Below, piece by piece: positions 23,857 through 32,803 of a stretch of 37,815 bases of DNA. The position numbers and the translations under genes were made by a program. How positions within the stretch are numbered: position 1 is the first letter of the stretch; the number at the start of each line of letters is the position of its first letter. Origin of the DNA: Mycobacterium sp. (GTDB lineage: Bacteria; Actinomycetota; Actinomycetes; Mycobacteriales; Mycobacteriaceae); the NCBI RefSeq assembly GCF_002863225.1, contig NZ_PKEK01000027.1, forward strand, positions 1 through 37,815. Reading direction: 5' to 3'. The notes under the pieces were generated by a model that worked only from the letters and a program-made list of their open reading frames with translations, was not told where the DNA came from and made no database searches.

Positions 23857-24504
23857 CTATTCACACACCTTATCGAGTTTCGCGCCGGAATCCCTTGCGG
23901 CGACTACAAAGGTTTGCGCGTCCTGGTCGGACAGTTCCCGAGTATTCGCCTCGACGAGTGCTATCTCCGCGGCGATGTAGCTGTTCGTAGCGTCTTTGAC
24001 GTCTTGCGGCACCGCGGCCCCGATATGTCTTTCCAGATAAGCGGTTTCGATGGAAGCGACGAGCTGATAGTTATTCAACGCTGGGCGGTATTCCGGTGAG
24101 TGCCGGTCCCGCGCAGCGTCGAAAAAGTGGCGCTGCGCAGCCGCGATCGCCTTGTCTGCGTTGATGCTCGCGTCACAGACATCGGTTTTGGCTGTGGCGA
24201 TCTGCTCAGGACTGAAGGTTGGCGATGGCGGTGCGGCGGTGACTGTGGTGGTCGTCGGGGCGCTGCTTTTCAGGTTCGCGGCACTAAGTGCTGTTGCGGT
24301 AGCGGCGAGTAGCACGGCGATGGCGAACGTCGTCCACACCGCAATCCAGGCACGACGTGGTGCTGGCGAAGCCGGCGGCGAAATCAGCGGCGGCTGAGGC
24401 GGTGCATAGGCAGGAGGCGGGGGGACGATAGTTGTGCCCGCGGGGGCGCTGGGCGCCCATGCGGATGGGACGCCAGCAGGGTAGACGGGCGCCTGCGGAT
24501 TCAT
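23857..24504 (-). CDS. Proline-rich single-pass membrane protein (paralogue 1)
   Basis: A 215-aa protein: Pro/Ala-rich cytosolic N-terminus (about 1-50), one membrane helix (about 52-75), a Thr/Pro linker and an outer helical domain with Cys near 110 (DVCDAS) and at the penultimate residue (KVCE), which could form a disulfide. It is of the type annotated as alanine- and proline-rich membrane protein in mycobacteria. The outer domain is a paralogue of the one encoded at 22962-23519. Function unknown. Confidence 0.7.
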   Translation of the reverse strand: MNPQAPVYPAGVPSAWAPSAPAGTTIVPPPPAYAPPQPPLISPPASPAPRRAWIAVWTTFAIAVLLAATATALSAANLKSSAPTTTTVTAAPPSPTFSPEQIATAKTDVCDASINADKAIAAAQRHFFDAARDRHSPEYRPALNNYQLVASIETAYLERHIGAAVPQDVKDATNSYIAAEIALVEANTRELSDQDAQTFVVAARDSGAKLDKVCE

Positions 24505-24587
24505 ATTCCAAGGGTATCGCTGCGAAACTCGGCCTGGCTACCGATAAAACTGTATCGGCGCTAAAACCCGTCTTTCTTCACAGCTTT

Positions 24588-25244
24588 CTAGGCATTTCGT
24601 GCCCAGGCGGTGAGCGCTTCAGCGTGTGCGCGAAGGCAGGCGTTCTTTTTCGTCTCGTTGCGGCCCATGGCCGCTAGAGCTTCGTTGAGCGTTTCGTTGA
24701 TGCCGTTGAGTCGGCGTGCATGACCGTGGTCGCCCATATCGGCCAGACCCTGTTCAACCAGGTCAGACCGGCCGGCAAGGCGGTCAGCCTCGATACGCTC
24801 AAGCTTTGCGGCGACGCTCATCTCGAGCTCGCGCGTGCGATGAATCGCTTGCAGCGCGTCGGGGAACATCGGCGGCTCGAACGATGGCGAAACGAGTTCA
24901 AGGTCGTCCCGTTCGTGCCGGTACAGCGCAACTTTGTCGGGCTCGTCGCACACGGCAAGTTCGGCTCGCCGCACATCGTGATCGCGCCATTGCGCAACCT
25001 CGTAGGCCACGTGATCGCCAATCCACTGCGCGTACGCGGCAGCGGCCACTAGCGCCGGCTTGTCAACGGAGAGGACCTCAGCCCGCCGATAGGACGGGCT
25101 GCCCGGCCTGTTGTCACGCAGGCTCCAATCCAGCCTGGTCGTAATCGTGAGTAACGACCGCCGAACATCTGCGAGCAGGTCCGCTGCGAACCTCGCGTAC
25201 GTGTCCGAAAACACGATGTCATCAAGCTGGAAAGACGGGATCAC
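24588..25244 (-). CDS. Unknown 218-aa protein of the ESX substrate block
   Basis: I do not recognise it. It begins MIPSFQLDDIVFSDTYARFA (GTG 25244, with AGGAAGGA upstream; a longer in-frame start exists at 25340 but adds an unlikely Cys/Arg-rich tail). It is soluble, helical and rich in Arg, Asp and Glu, with stretches like RRSLLTITTRLDWSLRD and LEMSVAAKLERIEADRLAGR that suggest coiled coil. There is no signal peptide or membrane segment. Position between the EspL-like gene and the membrane proteins suggests a cytosolic helper or a substrate. Confidence 0.6.
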   Translation of the reverse strand: MIPSFQLDDIVFSDTYARFAADLLADVRRSLLTITTRLDWSLRDNRPGSPSYRRAEVLSVDKPALVAAAAYAQWIGDHVAYEVAQWRDHDVRRAELAVCDEPDKVALYRHERDDLELVSPSFEPPMFPDALQAIHRTRELEMSVAAKLERIEADRLAGRSDLVEQGLADMGDHGHARRLNGINETLNEALAAMGRNETKKNACLRAHAEALTAWARNA

Positions 25245-25346
25245 TGGCCGTTCCTTCCTGTTCGCGCGACTACATCGAGATGTTAGATCCCACCGCTGAC
25301 ATTGCTTCGAATCTCCTGGCCCACCCGAGAGGAGTGCCACGCGCCT

Positions 25347-25733
25347 CTAGGTCACCGTCCAGATGTCGCTGTCTGGATTGATGAATGCCTGGACGGCGTC
25401 GTCGAGGGCTTCCTCGTCTTCGGTGCCGGTCACGTTTGCGGTTTCGTCGGCGGCGGCGTTGACGGCTTCGTCGATGGTGGTGTTGATCAGCTCCGACAGA
25501 GAGGAGTATGTGTATCGGCTGGTGCAGCCCTGGGCCAGGGATAGCGAGGTCAGCTGGCCTTGGGAGTTCACCGACAGCACGACGTCCCCGTCCCCGCCGT
25601 TAGCCTCGACATCGACGGCGGCGATGTCATCGAGAACTTTGGACAGCATGGCCGATACCCGTTCGACGCGGGCGATGACGCTGGCGGTCAAGTCTTTATC
25701 GGCCTGGTAGCCGGTGTATTCGAAGACCGTCAT
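25347..25733 (-). CDS. YbaB/EspL-like protein
   Basis: A 128-aa protein. The central part VVLSVNSQGQLTSLSLAQGC followed by LSELINTTIDEAVNAA has the strand-Gly-strand-helix pattern of the YbaB/EbfC fold, used in ESX loci by EspL (Rv3880c). EspL is a cytosolic stabiliser of ESX-1 substrates. The ATG overlaps the stop of the EspB-like gene (ATGA), consistent with joint production. The acidic C-terminus (GTEDEEALDD) is unusual for the fold. Confidence 0.72.
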   Translation of the reverse strand: MTVFEYTGYQADKDLTASVIARVERVSAMLSKVLDDIAAVDVEANGGDGDVVLSVNSQGQLTSLSLAQGCTSRYTYSSLSELINTTIDEAVNAAADETANVTGTEDEEALDDAVQAFINPDSDIWTVT

Positions 25734-27487
25734 TTGCCACCTCCGTTATCGTCGTTGTCGGGCTTTTCGATGCGCCGGGTGCGTGAGTTGATCGTGACCG
25801 GACGCTTGGCGGGCTCGCCGGTCTGCGGGCCTGCCGCATCCACGGTGGCTGTGTGGCGGGTCGGGTCGCGGCGTTCGCCTTTGACTGCTTCGGAGTTCGG
25901 CCGTGTCGGTGGGACGATCGTTTTGCTGGGGTCTTTGATGTCGCGGGTCGCTCCCCCGCCTGCACCGGCACCCATGCCGCCCATTGGGGGCATGAACATC
26001 GGGGCACCGCCGACACCGGCTGCTGCGGCGGTCGGTGCGCTCGGCGTGCTGCCGCTCAATCCGGCCAGGGGCGGTGGGCTGGGTTCAACAGATCCCATCG
26101 CGGACGCGGCCGGTTTGAGGTCGCCGATTCCGCCGTCTGAGGCCGGGGCGGTGGCACCGACGCCGTCGTCTCCGCCCCCGCCTCCCCCACCGCCGAACGA
26201 GTCCGCCAACTCGCCCGGGTGGGTGTCGTCGTCGAGTTTGTCCTTGCCGGCAAGGCCCGACGTCAGCCCAGAGACTGCCTGGGTGGCTTGCTGCGCGAAC
26301 TGCTGGGCTTCTTGCCCCAGCTTCTCCGGGATCGAGGCCGCCATCCCAACTATGCCCCCGAGCAGGCCGGTCATCATTTCCGGCATCGACTCCGCCATGC
26401 CGGGCATGCCTCCCGCGCTCGCCGGGCTGCTCACCGGGTCCAGGCCAGCGCTCAGGTCGTCGCTACCGTCGCTTGGGATGACGTCGTCGCCGTCATCATC
26501 GGAGCCGACCGCCGCTTTGGTCTTGCCAGGCTGCGTAGCCGGTTGCGATCCGTCCTGCCCGGGCGACTGCGGTGTATCGCCTTGCCCGGCACCGGGTTCG
26601 ACGATCGGCACGACCGGAGGCGGACCCGGCGGCGTCGCGGGATCCTCGCCAGTCCGATAGGTCGTGGCCACGATGTGGGTGCGGTTGTTCAGCGCATCCA
26701 CATTGTGGTGCGCCTTGGACACCGCCTGTGCTGCACCCGGTGTCGGCCGCGAGTTGTAGACCGCGATTGCGTTCTGCAATTCCCGATGCCGGTTAGCGAA
26801 GTCCGTTGTCGACGGGGTGTCCTGCTGGGCCTGGGAGAAGCGATTTTTGTGGTCGCCGGCCATCTGGCCCAACGTGTGGGTGTATTTCGTCATCGAGTCT
26901 GACCAGTCCGCGTATCGGTCGAGTGCGGCACTGATGGTCGGGCCAGCCGAACCCTGCAGGTGTTGGCTGACCACGCCGGCGGCGTTGCGCGCCGAGCGTC
27001 CGCCCTGACCGAACGCTTCGCCGAGTGCCGTGCAACCCGAGACGAACGGGGCGCCGGCGCTGGCTTGCCCGGCTTCCATGATCGCCGCGGTCATCTCGGC
27101 GGGTCGTGTGACGGGCGGCGCTATCGGAACGTGGGCGGCGGTCCGATCAGCAGTCACCGCCGCAGTGGGCGAGGCCACCTCAGTAGAGGGGCTTCCTTGC
27201 AAGCTGACCAGCGCCGCGTTCGCGGTGTTCATCGCTGTATAAGACTGGCCCGCTTTGACAATGGCGTCGGCTGCTGAGTTGAGGACCGCTGCCGCGTCGG
27301 CGGCTCGCGACATCACCACCGCGCCGTGTTCACTAAGTCGTGCCGCTGCACTGGTGGAGGTTTCATCGGTGGCCAACGGGGGATGCGCCATCGGCGTGAT
27401 GCTCACATCGGCCAGCGCCTGGGCTGCAGCGCGCAGGCTCGCGGCCGCGGCGTGCAGCCCGGCGATGTCTACCTGCAGCGTTGCCAC
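25730..27487 (-). CDS. espB: EspB-like secreted substrate
   Basis: A 585-aa protein. Residues 1 to about 260 are helical: a first Ala-rich part (VDIAGLHAAAASLRAAAQAL) and a second (ALDRYADWSDSMTKYTHTLG, then RHRELQNAIAVYNSRP) that recall the PE-like and PPE-like halves of EspB. From about 290 on it is Pro/Gly/Asp/Ser-rich, then a basic tail ends it. EspB is exported by ESX-1 and forms ring-shaped oligomers. The GTG at 27487 has GGGAAGG about 7 nt upstream. The assignment rests on architecture and on the flanking EspH- and EspL-like genes. Confidence 0.62.
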   Translation of the reverse strand: MATLQVDIAGLHAAAASLRAAAQALADVSITPMAHPPLATDETSTSAAARLSEHGAVVMSRAADAAAVLNSAADAIVKAGQSYTAMNTANAALVSLQGSPSTEVASPTAAVTADRTAAHVPIAPPVTRPAEMTAAIMEAGQASAGAPFVSGCTALGEAFGQGGRSARNAAGVVSQHLQGSAGPTISAALDRYADWSDSMTKYTHTLGQMAGDHKNRFSQAQQDTPSTTDFANRHRELQNAIAVYNSRPTPGAAQAVSKAHHNVDALNNRTHIVATTYRTGEDPATPPGPPPVVPIVEPGAGQGDTPQSPGQDGSQPATQPGKTKAAVGSDDDGDDVIPSDGSDDLSAGLDPVSSPASAGGMPGMAESMPEMMTGLLGGIVGMAASIPEKLGQEAQQFAQQATQAVSGLTSGLAGKDKLDDDTHPGELADSFGGGGGGGGDDGVGATAPASDGGIGDLKPAASAMGSVEPSPPPLAGLSGSTPSAPTAAAAGVGGAPMFMPPMGGMGAGAGGGATRDIKDPSKTIVPPTRPNSEAVKGERRDPTRHTATVDAAGPQTGEPAKRPVTINSRTRRIEKPDNDDNGGGK

Positions 27488-27521
27488 GTCGTTGCCTTCC
27501 CTGGCCGTCCGATTGCGGTGA

Positions 27522-27821
27522 TCAGAAGTCGATCAGCGCTTCGAAGCTGGCGACTTGCTCGGCGGTGGCCAGCGAGCTAGACACCGAGACCCTCGCGGAC
27601 TCCCACTCCTCGCGCAACGCAAGCTGAGAGCGCAAGTGCGCCAACGTATTCAGTTTGATGATCCGGTTGGCCAGCTCGGCGTCGCTAAGATCCATGGCCT
27701 CGGCCAGCAGCTCCACACCCAACGAATTGCCACTGCGGCCGACCGCGACCACGATGGACTCATCGCGGCTGGCGGCCTCGAACACCACCGTATCGAAGTC
27801 GGTTGGGGGCGCGTCAGACAT
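27522..27821 (-). CDS. EspH/EspD-like protein (DUF2694-type)
   Basis: A 99-aa protein. The segment IVVAVGRSGNSLGVELLAEA followed by MDLSDAELANRIIKLNTLAH matches the core of EspH (Rv3867), where a strand pair precedes the motif SEAQLADEIFVIADLARQKA. Proteins of this group are cytosolic partners of ESX-1-type substrates. It lies 4 nt after the EspC-like gene and upstream of the EspB-like gene, in the order expected for an Esp substrate set. Confidence 0.7.
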   Translation of the reverse strand: MSDAPPTDFDTVVFEAASRDESIVVAVGRSGNSLGVELLAEAMDLSDAELANRIIKLNTLAHLRSQLALREEWESARVSVSSSLATAEQVASFEALIDF

Positions 27822-27825
27822 GGCG

Positions 27826-28143
27826 CTAGTCGGTGGAAATCGTCAGCTGAGCCCGGTTCTGGGCGTTCATTTCTTCCATCTCAGCGGCGCCTTTACGCAG
27901 CTGCTCAGCCATCGCACGGTGCCGCTGCTCTTGTCTAAGCAGTGTGACCTCACGCGCATTAACGGCGTTGATGGTCGAGCGGCGGGCTTCATGGAACATC
28001 GGCCCCCAGGATGCTGCGGCGTCAACCGTGCGCTGATTATCGGCACGCGCCGTGGCACACCCTTCTGCGGCTTTCTCGTGGGCCAGCGCCCATTTGATTA
28101 AGTCTGTGGGGCTGACCTGCAAGGTCTGCTCGCTCATCGCCAC
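27826..28143 (-). CDS. EspC-like type VII secretion target
   Basis: A 105-aa helical protein: opening strand LQVSPTDLIKWALAHEKAAE, a central turn AASWGPMFHEARR (Trp-Gly-Pro), then a long second helix ending in MNAQNRAQL. This is the pattern of the DUF2580/EspC-type secretion targets, which travel with EspA-type proteins. The gene follows the EspA/EspE-type gene, as espC follows espA. Start GTG 28143 has AAGGAG 9 nt upstream; ATG 28137 is the alternative. Confidence 0.72.
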   Translation of the reverse strand: MAMSEQTLQVSPTDLIKWALAHEKAAEGCATARADNQRTVDAAASWGPMFHEARRSTINAVNAREVTLLRQEQRHRAMAEQLRKGAAEMEEMNAQNRAQLTISTD

Positions 28144-28177
28144 AATTTTACTCTCCTTGTTCGATCTGGATGGTTCG

Positions 28178-29818
28178 TCAACTTGCGGCCGGTGCCGGTG
28201 GCGGGGCCACGGGCAGCGAAGCCGCCGCGGTCACGGTGGATGATGTGGTGGCTGTCGGGTGTGTCCAGCCCAGGAAGTTCGGCCCGGTCTCGAGCTGCTC
28301 GATCGGTGTGACCTGGCCGTTGATCCAAACGGTGTCTTTACCCAAGGCCATGACCCGGTGATCGGAGTACTGGCCGATGTCGCCGAACTGCAGCCGCGAC
28401 GGGCTTACCGGTGCGCTCACCGCAGATCCGACCGGGGGCAATTGCAGACCTGCCGCGCTGTAGGCGTCGTCGATGTCGCCACCACCCAGCACAGCCCGCC
28501 CCGCCTGGGCCATCGCGGGGCTGTCGGCGGTGCGCACCGAGTTATCCGGCAACTGCACCGCAGTGGACGCGGCAGGGACCTGCCCGGACGCAGCAGCCAC
28601 CGGAGGTGAGGTGCTCCCGGCACCGGCGTTCTGCGCGCCAGTGTTGTTGCCGGAGCTGTCGCCCTGGTTGCCTGCCTGTTGGCCGCCGTTCTGCGACTTG
28701 TCGTTGTTACCCGACGAGGAATCCGAGGGGTCCTTGAGCGGGTCGGAGTGCTCATCGGAGGACTCGTCGGCGGAGTCGTGACCGGGATCGCGCAACGCAC
28801 TGCCGATCGCACTGCCCAAATCGCCCAATCCCCCACCGCCGCCCCCGAGCCCAGGAATCGCCGAGCCCAACGCCGCGGGCAGCCCGCCCAGCGCACCCAT
28901 CGCCGGGCCGAGCTCTCCGAGCCCACCCAGCATCGCGTCAGACGGCAAGCCGCCCGCAAGGCCGGAATCGTCGCCACCAGGGTCTCCAGGATCGGCGGCC
29001 GATGCACCGGGCACGCCCGCCGCTCCCGGTGCCGCTGTGCCGCCGGGATCTTGCGGCGTGCCACCAGGAGTAGACGAACCATCGCCGGAACCCTTGCCGC
29101 CGTCATGCAGAGCTTGATACCGCGCCGTCAGACCGTCGAGCACCTTGGCCTGCGAGTCGGCGTCCAGGCTCCCGTTTTTGAGCACGTCGAGGATGTCGCC
29201 GGTCTTGTCTTGCAGGAATTGGGCTAGCTGCTGCTGGCCGGGTGCGGTGTCCAGCGTCGAGTCCAGTTTGTTGACCTCGTCGATGATCTGCTGCTGCAAG
29301 CCCTGCAGACGCTTGCGGCCCTCATCGCTGGAACTGGTCGCCTTCAACACCGCGTCGGCCAACTCATCGTCGGCATCATTGATCGCTGAATGATTCTTCG
29401 CCAGAGCATCGTCGAGTTTCTTGGCCGCATCCACCGCCGAGCCCGACATCCCCGGCGGCGGCGCCGAGGCCGGGGATGTCGGAGGTTGCGGCGCCTGCGG
29501 GTCCGGCGCAGGCGGTGGCGGCGGAGACGCCGGGTCGTCGCGTTCGAGCGCATGATTGATCTGATCCAACGGAGCGGTGTCAGGATCGATGCCCATGTAG
29601 GTCAGCTTGGCTCGATCGTTGACGGACAGTTGGCCGCGATCGGTGATCGCCGGCTCCCCCTCGGAAAACGGGCCTGCTCCTCGCGGCGCGGACGGAAACG
29701 GCGTGCCGAGCACTTCTGACACGCCGCCCAGCAAGTTCGACACCGCGACATCGGTCCATCCAGTCATGCTCGGGACGATAAATCCCGCCGGCACCGGCCC
29801 GCTACCAGCGGTGGGCAC
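28178..29818 (-). CDS. EspA/EspE-type substrate with DUF4226-like region
   Basis: A 546-aa protein. Residues about 125-240 form a helical region (AAKKLDDALAKNHSAINDAD, then ELADAVLKATSSSDEGRKRL) that fits DUF4226. This is followed by a long Gly/Ser/Asn/Asp linker and a small C-terminal strand-rich piece (LQFGDIGQYSDHRVMALGKD, then GPNFLGWTHP). It heads the substrate block and is followed by an EspC-like gene, as espA precedes espC. The start is uncertain: GTG 29818 lacks a ribosome site, and ATG 29767 (MTGWTDVAVSN) is as likely. Confidence 0.68.
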   Translation of the reverse strand: MPTAGSGPVPAGFIVPSMTGWTDVAVSNLLGGVSEVLGTPFPSAPRGAGPFSEGEPAITDRGQLSVNDRAKLTYMGIDPDTAPLDQINHALERDDPASPPPPPAPDPQAPQPPTSPASAPPPGMSGSAVDAAKKLDDALAKNHSAINDADDELADAVLKATSSSDEGRKRLQGLQQQIIDEVNKLDSTLDTAPGQQQLAQFLQDKTGDILDVLKNGSLDADSQAKVLDGLTARYQALHDGGKGSGDGSSTPGGTPQDPGGTAAPGAAGVPGASAADPGDPGGDDSGLAGGLPSDAMLGGLGELGPAMGALGGLPAALGSAIPGLGGGGGGLGDLGSAIGSALRDPGHDSADESSDEHSDPLKDPSDSSSGNNDKSQNGGQQAGNQGDSSGNNTGAQNAGAGSTSPPVAAASGQVPAASTAVQLPDNSVRTADSPAMAQAGRAVLGGGDIDDAYSAAGLQLPPVGSAVSAPVSPSRLQFGDIGQYSDHRVMALGKDTVWINGQVTPIEQLETGPNFLGWTHPTATTSSTVTAAASLPVAPPPAPAAS

Positions 29819-29966
29819 ATTGCGCGAAAAATTCTGCGGCGCTTGTCCACACGCGGTGTCGTCTTTGGTTGTCTTTTAAGACACGCCGCGCGATGTGCGC
29901 GGTCTACCCGCGTTTGTGATGTAACACTTTGCTCGACAGTAACAGCAGCATCACAGGAAGAGGACC
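29819..29966. promoter_or_regulatory. Divergent control region between the ESX locus and plasmid backbone
   Basis: A 150-bp region between oppositely directed genes, richer in T than its surroundings. TGTCTT-TT-AAGACA at 29870-29883 is a perfect 6-bp inverted repeat with a 2-nt centre, and GTCTTT also occurs at 29861-29866. Such a compact dyad suits an HTH regulator. I cannot identify exact promoter boxes. Confidence 0.45.
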
Positions 29967-30224
29967 GTGGTCAACACTGGCCCGACGTCGCAGGCCCCAC
30001 CTGCCGCACCACGCAATCCGGTTCTGGCGCAAGCCGTTTCGGTCCAGCGTGGACTCAATGAGGCAACTCTTTGGGCGTCAAATACGGTTCGCCGCAACGC
30101 GATTGGCCCCGCCTCTATCTGCTTGCTGCCCACCCGCCCGCTGCCAAAGGAGGACGTGCTTCCACCTCGCCGTCACGCACAGAACGCTCAGACATCTCAA
30201 TACTGGGTGCCGCCAAGCCGCTGA
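29967..30224 (+). CDS. Small 85-aa ORF, unknown
   Basis: Starts at GTG 29967 with AGAGGA about 5 nt upstream and ends just before a strong hairpin. The product (MVNTGPTSQAPPAAPRNPVL...) is Pro/Ala-rich with no domain I recognise. The ribosome site and well-placed terminator argue for a real gene; composition gives little support either way. Confidence 0.35.
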   Translation: MVNTGPTSQAPPAAPRNPVLAQAVSVQRGLNEATLWASNTVRRNAIGPASICLLPTRPLPKEDVLPPRRHAQNAQTSQYWVPPSR

Positions 30225-30233
30225 CATGACAAA

Positions 30234-30253
30234 GGCCCCGCGCCAACGGGGCC
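30234..30253 (+). terminator. GC-rich terminator hairpin
   Basis: GGCCCCG (30234-30240) pairs with CGGGGCC (30247-30253) around a 6-nt loop, 9 nt after the stop of the small ORF, and is followed by GTGTCGTTG. It precedes the HNH-like and rep genes. Confidence 0.65.
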
Positions 30254-30327
30254 GTGTCGTTGAGGTTCGAACCGAGTAACAGCTCAGTTCGGGGTCTGCA
30301 CCCCTTGCTCCTCGAAGGGAACGTGTC

Positions 30328-30909
30328 ATGCCTGACTCGTTTCACGATAGCGCATACCCGTTGGCCGTGTCCGGCAACGACGCGCTTCGTGACCGAATCT
30401 TGGCCGGCGCCGCTCGGCGCGCGCCCACCGCTGCCGATACATGGGATCTTAACGGCGACTGCGGGCACGATGAGCCACTCAGCTCAGGGGCGATTCACCG
30501 CCAATACGGCCGCCCTCCCGGTCGGCGCACCTGCGTCGGCACGCTGCTGACCTCTGCGCCAACGGCCATCGCCGCCCAGGTCACCGCCCGTGCAAGCGGA
30601 CACTGCGAGGTAATGGCACCGGCCTGCACCTACCAGCAGGCGCTCATCTTCTTTCGGCGCCGCCGCGCTGCTGAATCGCCCCGGCGGTTCAGCAGCCCCG
30701 CCGATGGCATCGCGGCCTGCCGCAACTGCGTGGACCTCATTGAGCACACCGACATCCCGACCGCCCTCGATCTGGGCTACCTCGTCGATGCCCGCACACC
30801 GACATCGGTCAGCGCCGTGTTGTGGCGCCAGCACCGCTGGGTCTACCTCGACATCCGTGGCCGCATCCACGATGCCGCCGCGTCCGCGCAGTCGAACGCG
30901 GCGTGCTGA
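30328..30909 (+). CDS. HNH-like zinc-finger protein upstream of rep
   Basis: A 193-aa protein. The central part SGHCEVMAPACTYQQALIFF followed by SSPADGIAACRNCVDLIEHT resembles an HNH/treble-clef module: Cys-x6-Cys, then Cys-x2-Cys. The usual His-His of an active HNH nuclease is not obvious, so it may be only a zinc-binding DNA-contact protein. A ribosome site (AAGGGAA) precedes the ATG at 30328. Its stop is 2 nt before the rep ATG, so the two are probably co-translated. Function in replication control is inferred from position. Confidence 0.7.
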   Translation: MPDSFHDSAYPLAVSGNDALRDRILAGAARRAPTAADTWDLNGDCGHDEPLSSGAIHRQYGRPPGRRTCVGTLLTSAPTAIAAQVTARASGHCEVMAPACTYQQALIFFRRRRAAESPRRFSSPADGIAACRNCVDLIEHTDIPTALDLGYLVDARTPTSVSAVLWRQHRWVYLDIRGRIHDAAASAQSNAAC

Positions 30910-30911
30910 CC

Positions 30912-32798
30912 ATGCCTGACACCGTCACCCCGCCACCGCCCGCCAGCCCTGCGGCGACCTGGAAAGCGTTGGCGCACCGCATCGCTGCCCGGCCCTCGAT
31001 CCGGGTCTGCACCCCCGAGACCAACAAGTTCGACCGAGCCCGCCCCCTAACCAGCCGCCTACCTCAACACCCGGCCGCGGTCGCGCTCTACCACCGTGGC
31101 CGCACCCCGCTGCTGGCTTTGGATTTCGACACCAAACACCACGGCCAAGACGCCGTCGACGCCGATTTCAGCCGTGCCCTGAGCTGGATCACCGAGGCCG
31201 GCGGCGTGGCCGTCACCGACCGGTCCACCAGCGGCGGCCGCCACATCCTGGTGCCCCTGGCGATCGGCACCACCGCCACCGCCGCAGAAGTCCTCCCCCT
31301 CATGCGGCTGCTCGAAGCCAGGCTGCCCAGCCTGGACAAAACACCCATGACCAACCCCAAAACCGGCTGCATCACCGCACCGGGCTCGGCTTGCCGCCAA
31401 GGGGGCCACCGCGTTCTCGACGGCCCCCTGACCGCCGCGATCGACGCCTTGACCACCCGCTCCGAACCTGGCCTGCTACCGCGCTTGCACATGCTGCTCG
31501 GCAGCCTGCCCGCCCCACCGACAGCCCCCTCCCCCGCCACCACGCTGCGCGGCGCCGGCGACCACGCCCGCCTCGACACCGCCTACACCCGCACCGGACC
31601 CCTCCCGCCGCCTATCACCGAATACGCCACCACAGGGGCGCTCCCCGCCAACCGCAGATGGCGCACCCACTCCGAAGCCCGCCAATCCGTGCTGGTCCAC
31701 GCGGCGCTGCACGGCCACAGCCTGGCTACCATCCGCGCATTAACCGCCCCGGGACGGCCCTGGCATCCCGGCCTTGCCGCCGCCTACACCCGGTACCGCC
31801 ACAACGCCGACAAAGCACTCGAACGCGACTTCACCAAAGCCTTAGCCTGGGCAGCCACCCACAGCCCCAAATTCCGACCAGTCCGCGCACAAGACCATGA
31901 ACTACACACACGGGGGGGACCCCAGGGGTCGCTGCTCCTGCGGAGCTGGCTGGCCAACGCCACCGCTTGGCTCGACACCGAATACGCTGGGCACCGCTAC
32001 CGCTGGATCGGCGCCGCAATCTTTCAAGCCCTGGCCATCCACGCCGCTCGATGCGGCGAGATCATTAACGGGGTGCCCGTGGTAGGCGTCGGAGGCCGAT
32101 CATTGTCGCTGGCCACCGGGCTGCTGTGCGAGACGACCGTCTGGGACTTCCTGCGCACCGTACGCGATCGGCCTGGGGCTCCACTCGTGCGCGCCCGAGC
32201 CGCCCAAGGCCGCGACGCCGACGTCTACGCCCTCACCCGCCAAAACCCCGCACCAGTCGACAACACCGCGCTGGCCAGCGCCCGGATCGAGGACGTGCAC
32301 TCCGCGTGGAAAGTCCTCGGTCACCAGCACCGCCGCATCTACGAACTCATCGTCCACCGCGGGCTGACCAACCCGCGCGACATCTGCGCGGCCGCCCACG
32401 TCAGTACCAGCACCGGCTACACCAGCCTGGCAGCGCTGGCCACCGCCGGCCTCATCCACCGCAGCCGTGGCGCGGTGGCCCCCAGCTCAACCAGCCTCGA
32501 CATCATCGCGGCCGCCCACCACCTCGACGACTACCGCGTCCAACGCATCGCCCGCCACCGACAGCAGCGGGTCAGGTGGCACACCTGGCTGGCCATCCGC
32601 GACGCCGAACACAGCCCGACCACCGTTGATGCCGCAGAAGTTCGGGCAGCCGGACAGCCGAAGACCGCCGCGGCTGCCCGCCAGGCTCAATACCTGGCAT
32701 CGGTGCTGGCCACTGGCCCACCGCCCAGCGACGAAGAAGCGGACAAACTGTTGATGCTCAGCGAGATGTTGGGCGCCCGCGTTATCTCCGCCGCCTAA
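30912..32798 (+). CDS. repA: Plasmid replication initiator with primase-polymerase (AEP) domain
   Basis: A 628-aa protein. The N-terminal domain has the primase-polymerase signature: LLALDFDTKHHG (Asp71, Asp73) and TDRSTSGGRHILVPL (Ser107 to His111). A middle helical region follows, and a winged-HTH-like stretch lies in the C-terminal third (CAAAHVSTSTGYTSLAALAT, AGLIHRSR). Such AEP-type Rep proteins start replication of actinobacterial plasmids and integrative elements by making primers. The ATG at 30912 has no strong ribosome site and lies 2 nt after the upstream stop, suggesting coupling. The gene is intact; an insertion sequence follows 11 bp after its stop. Confidence 0.8.
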   Translation: MPDTVTPPPPASPAATWKALAHRIAARPSIRVCTPETNKFDRARPLTSRLPQHPAAVALYHRGRTPLLALDFDTKHHGQDAVDADFSRALSWITEAGGVAVTDRSTSGGRHILVPLAIGTTATAAEVLPLMRLLEARLPSLDKTPMTNPKTGCITAPGSACRQGGHRVLDGPLTAAIDALTTRSEPGLLPRLHMLLGSLPAPPTAPSPATTLRGAGDHARLDTAYTRTGPLPPPITEYATTGALPANRRWRTHSEARQSVLVHAALHGHSLATIRALTAPGRPWHPGLAAAYTRYRHNADKALERDFTKALAWAATHSPKFRPVRAQDHELHTRGGPQGSLLLRSWLANATAWLDTEYAGHRYRWIGAAIFQALAIHAARCGEIINGVPVVGVGGRSLSLATGLLCETTVWDFLRTVRDRPGAPLVRARAAQGRDADVYALTRQNPAPVDNTALASARIEDVHSAWKVLGHQHRRIYELIVHRGLTNPRDICAAAHVSTSTGYTSLAALATAGLIHRSRGAVAPSSTSLDIIAAAHHLDDYRVQRIARHRQQRVRWHTWLAIRDAEHSPTTVDAAEVRAAGQPKTAAAARQAQYLASVLATGPPPSDEEADKLLMLSEMLGARVISAA

Positions 32799-32803
32799 CG
32801 CGC

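Noticed and set aside
24541..24558. Short CCGATA/TATCGG palindrome between the membrane-protein gene and the unknown 218-aa gene
   Set aside because: Six-base stem with a 6-nt loop and no T-tract; too weak to call a terminator or operator.
25560..26660. Plus-strand open frame of about 366 codons opposite the EspB-like gene
   Set aside because: Pro/Ser-rich mirror of the Gly/Pro-coded linker; no ribosome site.
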